Below are positions 46,001 to 56,622 of a DNA stretch of 64,000 bases, piece after piece. Origin of the DNA: Lepus europaeus. Its lineage: Eukaryota > Chordata > Mammalia > Lagomorpha > Leporidae. A program made the translations under genes and the position numbers. The notes below the pieces were generated by a model. It had not been told where the DNA came from. It did no database searches and saw only the letters and a list, made by a program, of their open reading frames with translations. The stretch lies in NCBI RefSeq assembly GCF_033115175.1, contig NC_084831.1, forward strand, positions 8,776,540-8,840,539. The letters run 5' to 3'. Each line of letters begins with the position of its first letter. Position 1 is the first letter of the stretch.

Positions 46001-48458
46001 TGTCCATTTCCAAGAGGGAGGTCCCTCCTGGTTGACATCCACCCATGGAATCAAAAACAAACAGACAGACAAAACCAGACCACTCTTTCCTCCTAGCTGA
46101 TCTCTGAGAGTCACCCACCCACCCCACCCGGAACCCTAAGGAAGGCCATGTGGGCGCTGGTGGAAGAAGACGTGGGCTGGCCCCTCCTGGGCTCCTGTCC
46201 CGCTGTTTGATGCCCCTAGTTAGGCTTCTCCTGCAGAGCCATCTAAATGCACAAGGAAACAGCAGCTGCCAAGGTCTCGGGGAGGATGCTTCCCAGCTTT
46301 TTGTGGAAGACCTAGTTGTGCAGCGGGAAAAGCGAAGGCCTAAATGTAGACATGAGAGACAGAGACCTGGACAAAGCCCTCACTTGACAGCTCTCGGTTC
46401 TGCGCTGAGACGGAACTCTCACCGCAGAGGTTGGCACTCTGTGCCTTCCTGTCCTGGTCCTGCCAAGCCAAGCGATCACCGGGAGACTCTGCCGGCAAGT
46501 CTCCCCTGGAGACTCACGGTCTGAACCCAAAGCCAGCCGGATTTGGGATTTAAATGCATTGTTATTGCAGCACCAGCCCAGGGTCGTCTGGAATGGGGGT
46601 GTTGGGATGGAGAGGGCTGCTAGAAGCTTTGTTTGTCCCAGAGGGCATTTGCTTTTTGTCTTTTAAAACAACTGTGGTCCGTCTTTACCATGGTGAGACT
46701 TCTCGCAAAATCTGGAATCCCTTCAACAATGGGAAGAGCGCAGTGCCAGGCTGGCGTCTCTGCAGAGCAGCGGTCAGGAGTGGGGGTGTGGGCAGGCTGT
46801 CTGCTGGCCTCTGGTGGTAGTTAAGTCTACAAGGTCTCCCCCACAAAATCTGGGGGCATGGCAGGTGGACTAGCCTATTTTTCTATGCTATAATGAAATA
46901 CCCAGGGCCGGCTAACTTTATAAAGAAAAGAGGTGTATTTAGCTCACCATCTGGGTACTTAAATTCCTCAAGGCACGGTGTAGACTCCAGCGAGGACCCT
47001 CATCCCATCTGGCTGTATCACTCAAGGCTGATGTCCACAGTGGGGCATGGGACGAGAGGGGCCTATGTTTCAAAACAGGAAGCCGGAGAGCAGTATGGGG
47101 TCAGGCTCGGTTTTGTAGACCAAGCCTCTTGTGAGAACTGTCCAGGCATCTCTGGGAAACTACCGTAATCTCTTCTGAGTGCTCAAGGCTCTACACCTCC
47201 AAATACCACCACCCTAGACGAAGCGTCCAACACATGCACGCTTTGGGGAACACACTAAGACCATATCCAAAATATGGGAGCAGAAGTCATTAGAATCAAA
47301 ATATAAGCAAGCCTGGAACTGTTCATGAAATCATAAAACAGGAAGTAGAACAGATGCGAGGCAGAGAGGCAACATCAGGTGGCTCAGGAAGATGGGGCAG
47401 GTGTTGGTGATACCAAGGTCATTGGCCAACAGGCGGCTGGCAGGGCTCTTGTGCCCACAGCTGGTCCCTCAGCAGGTGATTGCGACACAGGGAATTAGCC
47501 TGTGTGCTAATGATGAAGACTTCGTGTCTTCCGTCTGTCGTAAGCCTCACCTCTAACTCCACCTGCTCAAGTGTCAGAAAAGGCGGCTGATGGAAGACAC
47601 GTAGGTGCAGAGATCCTACACACGGATAGCTGCGACTCTGCTGGGGTGGTGAGTGTCAATTGTGTTGCTGACTTCCCTTGTAGATACCGAAAGTCACCCA
47701 AGTACAAGTTCCCGGTCATGGTGAGAGACTGCATGGCCGCCACCGTCCAGTTCCTGAAGTCCCTGAACGCGTACGGCGTGGACCCAGCACGAGTCGTGGT
47801 CGCTGGTGACAGCGTGGGAGGGGGCGTGGCAACGGTGGTTTGTCAGACCTTCCTCAACCGTCCGGATCTGCCCCGGATTCGGGCTCAGGTTCTGATCTAC
47901 CCTGCTCTCCACGCCCTGGACTTCCAGTCCCCTTCCTTTCAGCAGAATGAGAAAATCCCCCTGCTCACGTGGCATTTGGCTTTCTACTGTCTATGCTGCT
48001 ACCTGGATATCAACCCTTCCTGGCAGAGCACCCTCAAGAAGGGCGCCCATCTACCTGCCAAAGTCTGGGCGAAGTATGACAAGTGGCTGGGCTCAGAAAA
48101 CATCCCCGAGCGATTTAAGAAGAGAGGCTACCAGCCCGTGCCCCGGGCGCCCCTGAACGAAGATGCTTACCTGGAGACCAGGGTCCTCCTCAATTTGATG
48201 TGCTCGCCCCTGATCGCCGAGGACAGCGTCATGTCTCAGCTCCCGGAAGCCTGCATCGTGAGCTGTGAGTACGATCTTCTCCGGGACCACTCCCTGCTGT
48301 ACAAGAAGAGGTTGGAAGACCTGGGGGTGCCGGTGACTTGGCACCACATGGACGATGGTTTCCACGGAGTGCTCAACACCATCGACCTGGGCTTTTTGCA
48401 CTTCCCGTGCTCCAAGAGAATCCTGAATCTCGTGGCCCATTTTATCCGGGGGCTGTGA
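38330..48458 (+). CDS. AADACL3: AADACL3 arylacetamide deacetylase-like 3, intact, four exons
   Basis: Exons 38330-38497, 42311-42527, 45610-45673 and 47684-48458 have GT-AG introns and keep one frame. They give 1,224 coding bases, or 407 residues, the length I recall for human AADACL3. Domains in order: N-terminal signal anchor (residues about 1-25), HGGG oxyanion motif at 119-122, and an alpha/beta hydrolase domain with Ser193 in GDSVGGG, Asp347 in CEYDLLRD and His377 in DGFHG. The family comprises ER-membrane serine esterases of the hormone-sensitive-lipase type with the active site in the lumen; the natural substrate of AADACL3 is not established. Segments such as KLGICSMPQF and ERFKKRGYQP match AADACL3 better than AADACL4. 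A TATA-like box lies 74 bp upstream of the ATG. No AATAAA is seen in the first 1.8 kb after the stop. Confidence 0.95.
39232..39352 (+). repeat. MIR relic in AADACL3 intron 1
   Basis: Contains ctttcccatctacagaatgg and a following gtgctgggagcacctgccag, as in the MIR core and 3' half. Confidence 0.5.
39843..40186 (+). mobile_element. CSINE2 in AADACL3 intron 1
   Basis: Duplication agaaacaaggtagt at 39829-39842 and 40187-40200. The copy carries a small internal duplication near the cagcgcaccagccgcag stretch. Confidence 0.94.
40331..40632 (-). mobile_element. CSINE in AADACL3 intron 1
   Basis: Reversed copy from tttaaatatttatttaattt to gatgccggcactggagg; the head is truncated. Confidence 0.82.
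40960..41048. repeat. Short tandem repeat of an 18-20-bp unit
   Basis: Four to five imperfect copies of gccccgagctgt-type units in AADACL3 intron 1. Confidence 0.75.
41083..41137. repeat. (TTTC)n microsatellite
   Basis: An interrupted tttc/cttt run next to a minus-strand CSINE. Confidence 0.85.
41138..41448 (-). mobile_element. CSINE in AADACL3 intron 1
   Basis: Begins after the (TTTC)n tract and ends at cacaactctgtcccc. Confidence 0.82.
41503..41836 (-). mobile_element. CSINE2 in AADACL3 intron 1
   Basis: Duplication attctcaaa at 41494-41502 and 41837-41845. It lies about 470 bp before exon 2. Confidence 0.93.
42311..42527 (+). CDS. AADACL3: AADACL3 exon 2 (HGGG motif)
   Basis: This 217-bp exon encodes GLVFEKLGICSMPQF through VVFYHGGGTVMGSL. 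The acceptor is TAACAG and the donor is GTAAGT. It contains the oxyanion-hole HGGG and ends in phase 1, completing an Arg with the next exon. Confidence 0.94.
42598..42985 (+). mobile_element. CSINE, longer than usual, in AADACL3 intron 2
   Basis: Two head segments in tandem: gccagcgctgcgatgcagcg and, about 80 bp on, a second catcccatatgggagtg module. This is followed by one body and A-tail, so it is probably a composite. Confidence 0.78.
43060..43124. repeat. Compound (CT)n-(AC)n microsatellite
   Basis: About 17 ct units followed by about 11 ac units in AADACL3 intron 2. Confidence 0.9.
43160..43380 (+). mobile_element. CSINE-like, divergent subtype
   Basis: Has agaccccgggaggcaatgtg and gaatgaaccagtggatggaa but an unusual head (gcgtttggtctgggggtta). 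Confidence 0.55.
43425..43735 (-). mobile_element. CSINE
   Basis: Reversed copy from aatttaaggatttatttatt to agaacgccggccctg. Confidence 0.83.
43780..44090 (+). mobile_element. CSINE-like, divergent subtype
   Basis: Has gtgttttggcgcaggagttc, cacagaccctgggaggcagc and gtgaaccagtagatggaaga. It is flanked by copies of aaaaagttcatg (near 43770 and 44070), a likely target duplication. Confidence 0.65.
44170..44290. repeat. Possible old LINE-derived piece
   Basis: The stretch tttattgagatgaaattcac with ctcagtggctttcagcacgt and gttgcacaac resembles a widespread old mammalian interspersed repeat. I cannot name the family with confidence. Confidence 0.3.
44605..44915 (-). mobile_element. CSINE in AADACL3 intron 2
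   Basis: Reversed copy from aaaagattaatttatttatt to gccacgacactggctcc. Confidence 0.83.
44930..45235 (-). mobile_element. CSINE in AADACL3 intron 2, decayed head
   Basis: Reversed copy with tttatttatttatgagagag, ttagcaagaagtcgaatcag and gatgcaggtgtccc. Confidence 0.75.
45240..45382 (-). repeat. MIR-like relic in AADACL3 intron 2
   Basis: The region with tgctgggcactattttagct and gggtttgaactccggtctgc fits a reversed MIR. It ends about 230 bp before exon 3. Confidence 0.5.
45610..45673 (+). CDS. AADACL3: AADACL3 exon 3 (64 bp)
   Basis: The exon encodes THHGVYSYLSKKSDAVVLAV between a TTCCAG acceptor and a GTGAGT donor, with split codons at both ends (Arg before, Gly after). It is too short to show up as an open frame of its own; it was found by matching the family sequence between exons 2 and 4. 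Confidence 0.92.
45674..47683 (+). other. AADACL3 intron 3
   Basis: Holds only the MaLR LTR fossil (46870-47285); no CSINE is present, unlike introns 1 and 2. The rest is unique. Confidence 0.65.
46870..47285 (-). mobile_element. ERVL-MaLR (MLT1-type) LTR fossil in AADACL3 intron 3
   Basis: The start, with ataatgaaatacccagg and actttataaagaaaagaggt, reads as the reverse complement of the 3' end of a MaLR LTR. The rest is diverged. It is an old fossil, probably predating the split of placental orders if the MLT1 call is right. Confidence 0.5.
47684..48458 (+). CDS. AADACL3: AADACL3 exon 4 (catalytic triad, stop)
   Basis: The exon starts after CTTGTAG with YRKSPKYKFPV and ends in HFIRGL and TGA. 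It supplies Ser193 (GDSVGGG), Asp347 and His377. The open frame continues upstream of the acceptor to 47571, but those codons lack family similarity and are intronic. No frame damage is seen. Confidence 0.95.
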
Positions 48459-49814
48459 CCCTCCTCCTCCAGGGCTGGAGCTGCGCTACTGTCCCATCCC
48501 CCACGGGGCTTCCTGTTGCTGATCTGGGTGATGCTGAATGGGGCTAAAGAGGGAGACGGCGGAGAGGTCTCCTTCCTGGGGCAGGTTCTGGAATCATACA
48601 TTGCGAGTCCTTCCCGGTGTCTGGGGGAGAGCAGCAGGGGGCAGGTTTGGGGCGTGGGGCTGGGGCTTTCTGTTTGTGTTCACCGCTGGGGAAATTGGAA
48701 CCTACAGTTTTCAGTGGCCATTTGCGAGATGGAATCAACACATAAGAGTTGCTCACAGCCTCTCTGAGCTACATGGAGTTCCGGCGGGGGAGGCTGATCC
48801 AGACGGTGCGTGGCACGCGTGCCTGGCCGCCGTGTGCAGTCCCACCGTGGCCCAGAAGGTGGAGGTGGGGCGCTGATGGTCTAGGCTGCTGGGTGGTGGA
48901 GAAATGGGTTCCAGCTCTTCCTCTGGGGTCCCAGTGTCACTGCTGCTGCTGTTACCCAGCCTCTGGGCTCCGAGTTCTGATGGCCTGGACTGGAAGAGCT
49001 AGGACAGAATGGCTAGGCTTCCCATGCTAGCTGGCCCCTAGAGGAGGATGAAGAACACCCAGAACTGCCTGACTGGGGTGCTGTGGAGCTCCTGGAGTCA
49101 AAACTGAGCTTCCAACCCAGGGCCCCGAAACAAGATTCTAACAGTTAAAGGACAGGGGGCAGCAGGGAAGCTGAGGCCAGAGGCAGCGACCCATGAAGGC
49201 CGAGCCTAACTCAACTCACCTGTGTCCATTGCGGGACGGCAGGAGAGGACCAAAGGGACAGAAGATATATTGTTAGGGATCGTTTCTGTTTTAAGACAAG
49301 CTGGCCTAAATCAGGCAGACAGTATTTGGGCTCGTGTCAGGGATAAGCCGGGCATGAACTGACGCGTGAACTCCAGCAGTGCCAGTAGCTGCCGCTTCTT
49401 CTCTCTGCTCTGTTAGCGCCTGGTATTGACCTTCCTCTTCACCTCTCCATGCGGTGGTGGCCTTGGGCAGCTTTATGCTTACATTGCCCCAGGGTCAAGT
49501 TCATTCTTATCCAGTTGCTTCATTCGCAACAGTTCTAGCAAAACTCTCCTTGCAACTCAATGGCTCTATTGGTTTTCAGGCTAGTATGGCTGGTTGTCAA
49601 AACCAAGAGAACAGAATGTTCCCGCTGACCAGGACTAAGTCCTGTCGAAGCCTGGGTGGAGTCAGCTGCCTCTGATGGGCGGACTGAATGCGGGGAAGGC
49701 AGCCAGCACCTCTCTGATAGAGGGTCCTGGACTCTGGAGAGCATGGTCCCTCCGAGCAGAGGGGCAGGAGAAAGGCTGGAAGCCTGGGGTGGTGACTGGT
49801 GATGGAGGAAGGTT
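48459..49814 (+). other. AADACL3 3' flank
   Basis: Contains the 3' untranslated region, whose end I cannot place because no AATAAA is seen. No other feature. Confidence 0.45.
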
Positions 49815-49853
49815 TTTGTTCTAAGATTCATTTTATTTATTTGGATGACAGTT

Positions 49854-49895
<42 letters not shown>

Positions 49896-50148
49896 CTTCC
49901 ATCTGCTGGTTCACTCCTTAAATGGCTGCAATGTCTGAAGCTGAGCTGATCCAAAGCCAGGAGTCAGGAGCTTCTTCCGGGTCTCCCATGAGAGTGCAGG
50001 GCCCAAGCACTTGGGCCATCTTCTACTGCTTTCCCAGGTGCATTAGCAGGGAGCTGGATCAGAAGTAGAACAGCCAGGACTTGAACCGGTGCCCATATGG
50101 GATGCTGGCATTGCAGGCTGGGGCTTTAACCCGCTGAGCCACAGGTCT
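49815..50148 (-). mobile_element. CSINE cutting the AADACL relic
   Basis: Reversed copy ending in taacccgctgagccacagg. The AADACL relic begins directly after it. Confidence 0.85.
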
Positions 50149-50151
50149 CCC

Positions 50152-50352
50152 TGGAGGAAGGTTTCCATGGAGAGCTCCACGTTGATTTTTGCTTCCTGCA
50201 CTTCCCTTGCTCCGTGGGAATCCTGTTTGTGTGGCCCATTTGATAAAGGGGCTGTTTCTCTCTGTCTCTCTCTCTCTCTGTCCACTCTGCCTGTCAAAAA
50301 AAAAAATAAATAAAAAAAAAAAAAAAAAAAAAAAAGGGGCTGTGACCCTGCT
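50152..50352 (+). pseudogene. Relic of an AADACL last exon, split by a CSINE2 piece
   Basis: Bases 50160-50255 and the few bases after 50343 follow AADACL3 48354-48458 closely. The match covers gtttccatgg for the His-Gly motif, tgcacttccc for LHFP, gtggcccatt and ggggctgtga for the final codons and stop. In translation FHG and FLHFPCS are recognisable, but the frame is not kept. A CSINE2 tail (50256-50332) is inserted, flanked by the repeat aaaggggctgt at 50245-50255 and 50333-50343. Upstream the relic is cut off by a minus-strand CSINE. It is either a decayed tandem duplicate of AADACL3 or of another family member. Confidence 0.75.
50256..50332 (+). mobile_element. 5'-truncated CSINE2 inside the AADACL relic
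   Basis: Only the CT-rich 3' end and a long A-tail are present, with duplication aaaggggctgt at 50245-50255 and 50333-50343 taken from the relic. Confidence 0.9.
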
Positions 50353-51019
50353 TCCCTCCTGCCGCCTCTCCACCACCATCCAGTCCTCCACCGGCCTCTC
50401 TGCGGTCCCAGACCTCTGGAATATGGCTTTTGCTGTCTCACCTCTGCCCCAGGAGGTGGGTGGAGGGACATGAGCTGACCTGCTGTGTGTGGGGTGCTGA
50501 GGCGTTGATGAGCCCTGGACGACTGCCCAGTGCAGATGAACGGGCTACACTTTAAGGGGCGAAGGCGCCTGTGCGGGGCTCCTTCCTTCTGCAGGTGGTG
50601 GGAGAGACAAAGCCCTCCGGCCCCAGTGGCTCACAGGCTCCTCTGGTTGCCTTTAAGCATTTTGTTGCTGTTCTTCCAGCAACCCATTCATGAGGAATGA
50701 ATAAGAGAGGGGGAGAATGTCCCCTGAGAGCCATCTCCATGGGAGCTTCTACCTCTTGTGTTCCTTGCATGAACCCTACACACTGGGTATTCTTAAACCC
50801 ACGTTATAGGCGAGGAAACCGCAACTCATGTCAATAACACCCAGGTCCTGTCTCTCCAGTAGAGCTCAAGGCCAGCTGCTTCTGTAGATTTCCCAAGGCC
50901 ATGTGGTTGCTCCTGTCCACGCTCCACCACAAACCCTATTTGCCTGGCAAAAACTCTGTGATGTCCCATGAGCCATTAGCCCAGCATTGTCGCTCTCTTT
51001 TTTCTTTCTTGTTTTTTTT

Positions 51020-51353
51020 TTTTTTTTAAAGATTTACTTGCAAAGCAGTTACAGGGGAGAGAGAGAAAGAGCGAGCGCAAGCAAGCAAGTGAGAGAGAAA
51101 GAGAGATCTTCAATCTGTCTTCTGGTTCACTCCCCAGATGGCCACAATGGCCAGGGCTTGGCCAGGCTGAAGCCAGGAGCCAGGAGCTCCAACCAGGTCT
51201 CCCACCAGCACTTGGGCCACTTTCTCCTGCTTTTCTAAGCACATTAGCAGGGAGCTGGATCATAAGTAGAGCAGCAGGACTTGAACTGGCACCCATGTGG
51301 GATGCCGGCCTTGCAGGAGTTGGCTTAACCAGCTGTGCTACAGCCCCGGCCCC
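51020..51353 (-). mobile_element. CSINE
   Basis: Reversed copy from a T-run and aaagatttacttg to gctacagccccggcccc. Confidence 0.83.
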
Positions 51354-51406
51354 TCTTCTTCTTATCTCTGGGGATTAAGATGAACACCATTGCCAAGCCA
51401 CATGAT

Positions 51407-51733
51407 TTTTTTTTTTTTTTTGACAGGCAGAGGGGACAGTGAGAGAGAGACAGAGAGAAAGGTCTTCCTTTAGCCGTTGGTTCACCCTCCAATGGCCGCT
51501 GCGGCCGGCGCACCGCGCTGATCCGATGGCAGGAGCCAGGTGCTTCTCCTGGTCTCCCATGGGGTGCAGGGCCCAAGCACTTGGGCCATCCTCCACTGCA
51601 CTCCCGGGCCACAGCAGAGAGCTGGCCTGGAAGAGGGGCAACCGGGACAGGATCGGTGCCCCGACCGGGACTAGAACCCGGTGTGCCGGCACCGCAAGGC
51701 GGAGGATTAGCCTAGTGAGCCGCGGCGCCGGCC
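51407..51733 (-). mobile_element. CSINE2
   Basis: Complete, with duplication caagccacatgat at 51394-51406 and 51734-51746. Confidence 0.95.
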
Positions 51734-51746
51734 CAAGCCACATGAT

Positions 51747-54439
51747 CTTATTTCAGTCGATTCCTATCCAAGTAGCAGTCAGCTACTGTCTGAGCTGAGT
51801 CAGCTTGAAAAACTCAATTCATTTTTGTTCTCTGGTTTCCTTTGCTCTCTTGGCCGTAGCTCTCTGAGTCTGAACAGCGTCAAAAGTGGCCACTGGAGGC
51901 CCTGCAGGAACTCACAGTGGAGGTGCCCAGCTGTCCGTGCCCAGGGCAGGTAGACACCCCCACTCCCTCCAAGCCAGATGCTCTGGGACTGTGTCCTCGG
52001 GCAGATCTGCCGGTTAGCTCGGGACAGGGCCGTCTGATAGAGAACGGTGAATTGCTTTCTGAAGTCAGTAGGCAGCTGAGAACAGGTGCTGGGGCAAATT
52101 GTAAATTAGCAAAATGAGTGTGCCACTCCCCACCTGCTTCCGTTTCAGGGTCTGTCCCAGATCCGCCTCGCCCCCACCCAGGGCCCCTCTGCCTTTCGGA
52201 CCCCAAACCTGCCTCCCCTCCCCCGCACTCTCTGCTCAGAGTGGCTGCCTGCTCCCTCTCTGGTCCGTGCACTGGCACAGTCGGGCTGTGCGGCAGTAAC
52301 CGTGGGGCCCACAGTCCCAGCAGCTCGTGACCACGGAGGTCCTTTTCTTGCTCACATGACGTCCGCAAGCCAGCCACAGGTCTGCTTCTACCTACTCCTG
52401 CTCCAGGCCTGGGACTGATGGAGCACCTTCTGTTGGAAATATCCCCAGCCTGTGGCCAAGGGAAGTAGAACACGGCAAACCGTAGTCTCTCCAGCCCTCT
52501 GCTCACGTGTCACTGACCACGGCGGTCACACGGCCACAGCATGGACGTTGAAGGGGTACAGAAGCATCCTCCTCCCAAGAGAGGAGCAGCAAACACCTTT
52601 GGCCAATTTCACAGCTGACCATGCACTCACGCATGGTAGTTCCACTTCCGGTCTACCTTCTGAAAATTTAATTTTCAATCGCCTAAGTGATGCTCAAATT
52701 TATTCTTTTAAGCTGAGCCTCTGATGGCTAGCCATGAGACTGAGGTCCCTCCCGACCACCCGCCTCGCACCCTGGTCCCTTTTCACTGATTGTATCCACG
52801 GCTCCCTCTTATTTGCCTGGCGGGATGTTATGCTAGCCCTATTCTAAGCCTGTTTCTGTGCGTGCGCATACAGAGATACGCACCCCTGAAAATGCAGGCT
52901 GTGGTTCTGTGGGACGACTTTGCCAAATGTTCTTACATCAAAGAGATTGGTCCATACCTGTTGTTGTGCAACTCGAGTTGTTTATTTTTTTTCCCCTCTC
53001 AACAATATATCTTAGAAGTGGAGCGCCTGGGGAAAACAGACTTTTATCCTACCCTCTTTAGCTATTGCAGAGTAGTCCAGGCTATGGCCCTAGGACAGTG
53101 TTTGGGTGATGGACACCTCTGGTCTGTTTCTAGTTTTTTGCTGTCACAAACATTTTGGCGCACACTTCCTTCTGCACGGGGGGATTCTCTGGGAGGGATT
53201 TAAGGTGGAGACGTAGATGACATCAGGACATCAGGACGCCTGTCACCCTCTCCTTCCTTCAGCAGGTCTCAGTTGGGGAGGGAAGTCAGATGGTGACAAC
53301 CAACCCCCAATCAGCAGGAGGATGGACGGCTTTGGCTTTTGGTGGGGTGGGATAGGGCGGGCTGGCAAGTCTGTGTGCTCCTTAACTGCAACGACACACT
53401 CTTGAGCCTTGGCCTCTGACATCCTTGCCTCTAACAAAGCAGAGGATGCCGTTGCCAGCAAATCGGCTCCCCGTTCCACAGGCTGCCAGGCTGGCCCTGC
53501 TCCCTGGCCAGAACTCCCTGCGCCAGCACTGCCTTTGCAAGGTTCTGAAGTTCAATCAGATAAGGCAGCGCCTGAGGTTCAGTTTCCAGGCATCAATCGG
53601 GTCTTAGAGAAAGCTCTCCAGGGTCTGCTCCATCACCACGAAACATGAAACCCCGCCTGCGGCATCACAAAAGGACTCATCCGTTCATTTTAATTGAAGA
53701 CACCGGTCCTGGGGTTAGCAGGCTGCTCTGGATGCAGGAATTCTCTAATGACAGAGAATCCACAATGACTTCCTGGGGATTTTTCTGCTCTGATTTTCCA
53801 CGTCCACTCCTCTCGTGCAGGAAAGGGAATACATTTTGTTACCAGCAAAGAGCCTGCGTTGGACACAAAGAGAAGCAAGATGGAACCGTTATTGACTCTT
53901 GATCTGTGACATTGTCCTAGGTGCTTTATAGGTGATATCTCATTGAATTCTCATCATTGTCCCTGTGTCCAGCGCCAAGTCAGAAGAATGAGGACCAGGT
54001 TTCGGGGTGAAGGAAAGAGAACGTTTAACCTGTCAACAGATGAGAGGGCAGCAAACATCAGTGTCTCAAGGACTATCGCTCTGCTGGATGAGGGTGGTTG
54101 GGGGCTTAAGCTTATAAAGGGGCTACAAGGGAGGGGGTGCTGTGATGGTAAAATCACAAAAGAGCTTCAGGGCAGGCGCCCAGACCTGTCACTCTGTTGA
54201 CGAGAGTGCATTCCTTCTCTATACCTTGAGGTGTGCAGCTGATGGAACTAGACCCAGCCCGAGCAGGTCCTCCTGCTTCGCAAAGGAGGCTGAGATAAGG
54301 ACCAAGGTGATGTGCGCCTTGGGGACACGGTGTGCAGGCAGCCCGCAGGCCAGCCCTGAAACATCAGCTTCCCGGCTGTATAGTGAAGCAGGCAAAATTG
54401 TTGGCCTATGTTCTTTTCTTCCTGGTTACGTCACCCGCT
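51747..54439. other. Intergenic, mostly unclassified
   Basis: 53,090-53,165 (with gtgatggacacctctggtct) looks like an old LINE piece. A MIR end lies at 53,905. No exon seen. Confidence 0.4.
53905..53965 (-). repeat. MIR 3'-part relic
   Basis: The sequence ttgtcctaggtgctttatag with atctcattgaattctcatca matches the reversed MIR end. Confidence 0.5.
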
Positions 54440-54582
54440 AAAGCCCATAATACGTACTCCCAGTTTATAAATTGGGAAACCAAGGCTCACTTGGCCTGGG
54501 AACTTGGTTAAAGTTAAGTGGCAACTAAGTGGTAGAACTGGAATTTGAAGCCAAGTTGGTCTTTGTTCCAAATTCAACACCC
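54440..54582 (-). repeat. MIR relic
   Basis: The sequence attgggaaaccaaggctcac, with agtggtagaactggaatttg after it, is the reversed MIR core. Confidence 0.65.
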
Positions 54583-54684
54583 TCCAAACACTTTTGTCCT
54601 TTGCAATAACCTGAAGCTGATTCGCAGTCTCCAAGGCGTGTTTCCAGGTCCTATTGGATCGAGAAGGGGAAGTCAATTAATTAT

Positions 54685-54835
54685 TCACCCCTTGGGTCTC
54701 ATCTCAGACATCACCTTCTCCGGAAAGCCTCTCTACCCCAGGCAGGTCAGATTCTCCTCCTACGGCTCGCGGCTCGCGTTGAGGTTTGCATTGCGTACTG
54801 CCATTTCTCTGTCTAGTGCTGAGTGCGTTGTATTG
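54685..54835 (+). repeat. L2 3'-end relic
   Basis: The sequence tctcatctcagacatcacct followed by ccggaaagcctctctacccc resembles the L2 3' end. It is too diverged to set borders well. Confidence 0.5.
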
Positions 54836-54889
54836 TGAACACACAACAAGCAGGAACGTCAAGCTTGCATTGAATTAAAGAATGCCCCC

Positions 54890-55146
54890 TGCCGGATTCC
54901 GTCCCGGTTGCCCCTCTTCCAGGCCAGCTCTCTGCTGTGGCCCGGGAGTGCAGTGGAGGATGGCCCAAGTACTTGGGCCCTGCACCTCATGGGAGACCAG
55001 GAGAAGCACCTGGCTCCTGCCATCGGATCAGCGCGGTGCCCCGACCGTGGCAGCCATTGGAGGGTGAACCAACGGCAAAGGAAGACCTTTCTCTCTGTCT
55101 GTATCTCTCACTGTCCACTCTGCCTGTCAGAAAAAAAAAAAAAAAA
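54890..55146 (+). mobile_element. CSINE2, 5' truncated
   Basis: Starts at tgccggattccgtccc; duplication aaagaatgccccc at 54877-54889 and 55147-55159. Confidence 0.93.
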
Positions 55147-55329
55147 AAAGAATGCCCCCGATTTCTAGTGTCTGCAGGTTCTTGGAAAAGCTGATGGCAA
55201 ATATGTCCGCAGGAGGGTTATATCTAGTTTTAGAATTATGTTTGCAAATAATTTTTCAAATGCCAGCCATGTAAGAATAAAAGAGCTAGCAATAAGAACC
55301 CACAGAAATGAGTTTTAAAAAGACCCACA

Positions 55330-55672
55330 GGAGCTGGTATTACAGTGTGTGTGTTGAGTTGCTGCTTATGATGCTGGTATCTCATACTGGAGTGCTGGTT
55401 TGAGTCCCGGCTGCTCCACTTCCAATCCAGCTACCTGCTAATGCCCCTGGGAATACAATGGAAATGGTCCAAGTGTGTGGGCCCCTGCTACTCACCTGGG
55501 AAACCAGGATGGAGTTCCTGGCTCCTGGCTTCAGCCTAGCCCAGCACGAGGTGTTGTGGCCATTTAGGGAGTGAACCAGAAGATGAAAAATCCCTCTCTC
55601 TCTCTCTCACTCTGTCTCTGTCTGTCTCTTTTTGTCACTCTGCCTTTCAATTAAATAAATATTTAAAAATAA
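55330..55672 (+). mobile_element. CSINE within L1M relic
   Basis: Runs from ggagctggtattacagtgtg to tttcaattaaataaatattt. Confidence 0.8.
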
Positions 55673-55857
55673 AAAATATCCACAGACCAGAATAAATCCA
55701 CTTACTATGCTTAAGAAAGTAGAATCTAAATTTGAAAATTATGGAGTTAAACACTGGTAGTTTGAAAACTCAGTAGATAAAATATTAAAAATTGGAATCA
55801 CCAAAAGTGACACGATATTTTATATGTAAGCATTTATACATGAGATGAAGAGAAATT

Positions 55858-55884
55858 ATTTTTTAAAATGTATTTGAAAAAGTT

Positions 55885-55916
<32 letters not shown>

Positions 55917-56203
55917 AGGTCTTACATCTTCTGGTTCATTCCCCAAATGGCCACAACTACTGGGGCTGAGACAGGCTGTAGCCAGAAGCCAGGAGTCAGG
56001 AGCCAGGAACCAGGAACTCCTTATAGGTCTCGCCTGCGGGTGCAGGGGCCCAAGCACTTGGACCATGCTCCACTGATTTCCCAGGCCATCAGCAGGGAGC
56101 TGGATCAGCAATGGAGCAGCCAGAACCCAAACTGGCGCCCTTATGGGATGCCAACATTGCAGGCCATAGCTTTACCTGCTATGCCACCCCAATGCTGGCT
56201 CCA
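55858..56203 (-). mobile_element. CSINE within L1M relic
   Basis: Reversed copy with (GA)n and the end cccaatgctggctcc. A short tandem gccaggagtcaggagccagg is expanded inside. Confidence 0.82.
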
Positions 56204-56622
56204 AACAGAAATTCTAAAACTGAAAAATGAAATTAAAAATTCAACAGATGGGTGTGATTTCACGAGACACACCTGAAGAAAAGTGTGTGAACTGGAATTA
56301 GGTAACAAGAAACTTTTCTGAATCAAGCGTGAAGAGACAAACGGACAAAAATGTAGGAGGTGAAAGAGGCAGGAAGGATTCCAGCACAAGGTGTAGCAGA
56401 TAGGTAACTGGTACACAGCAGGGAAGGAAAAACAAAGGAGGTAATCAAAAGCAGAGGCAATCACAAGCAATTAATACCCAAGAATGACCCAAATAATTGA
56501 AAGATGTTTATCCACAGGTCCCAGAAACATTACTCAAGAGGTACAAAGCAATTTAGTCCTAGACACATTAGAATGAAACTGAGACAAAAGGAAAAGAGAA
56601 ACTCTTAAAAACAAATGGAACA

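Noticed and set aside
47571-47683. Upstream extension of the AADACL3 exon 4 frame
   Set aside because: The frame is open but has no similarity to the family, and a CTTGTAG acceptor at 47683 fits the conserved exon border.
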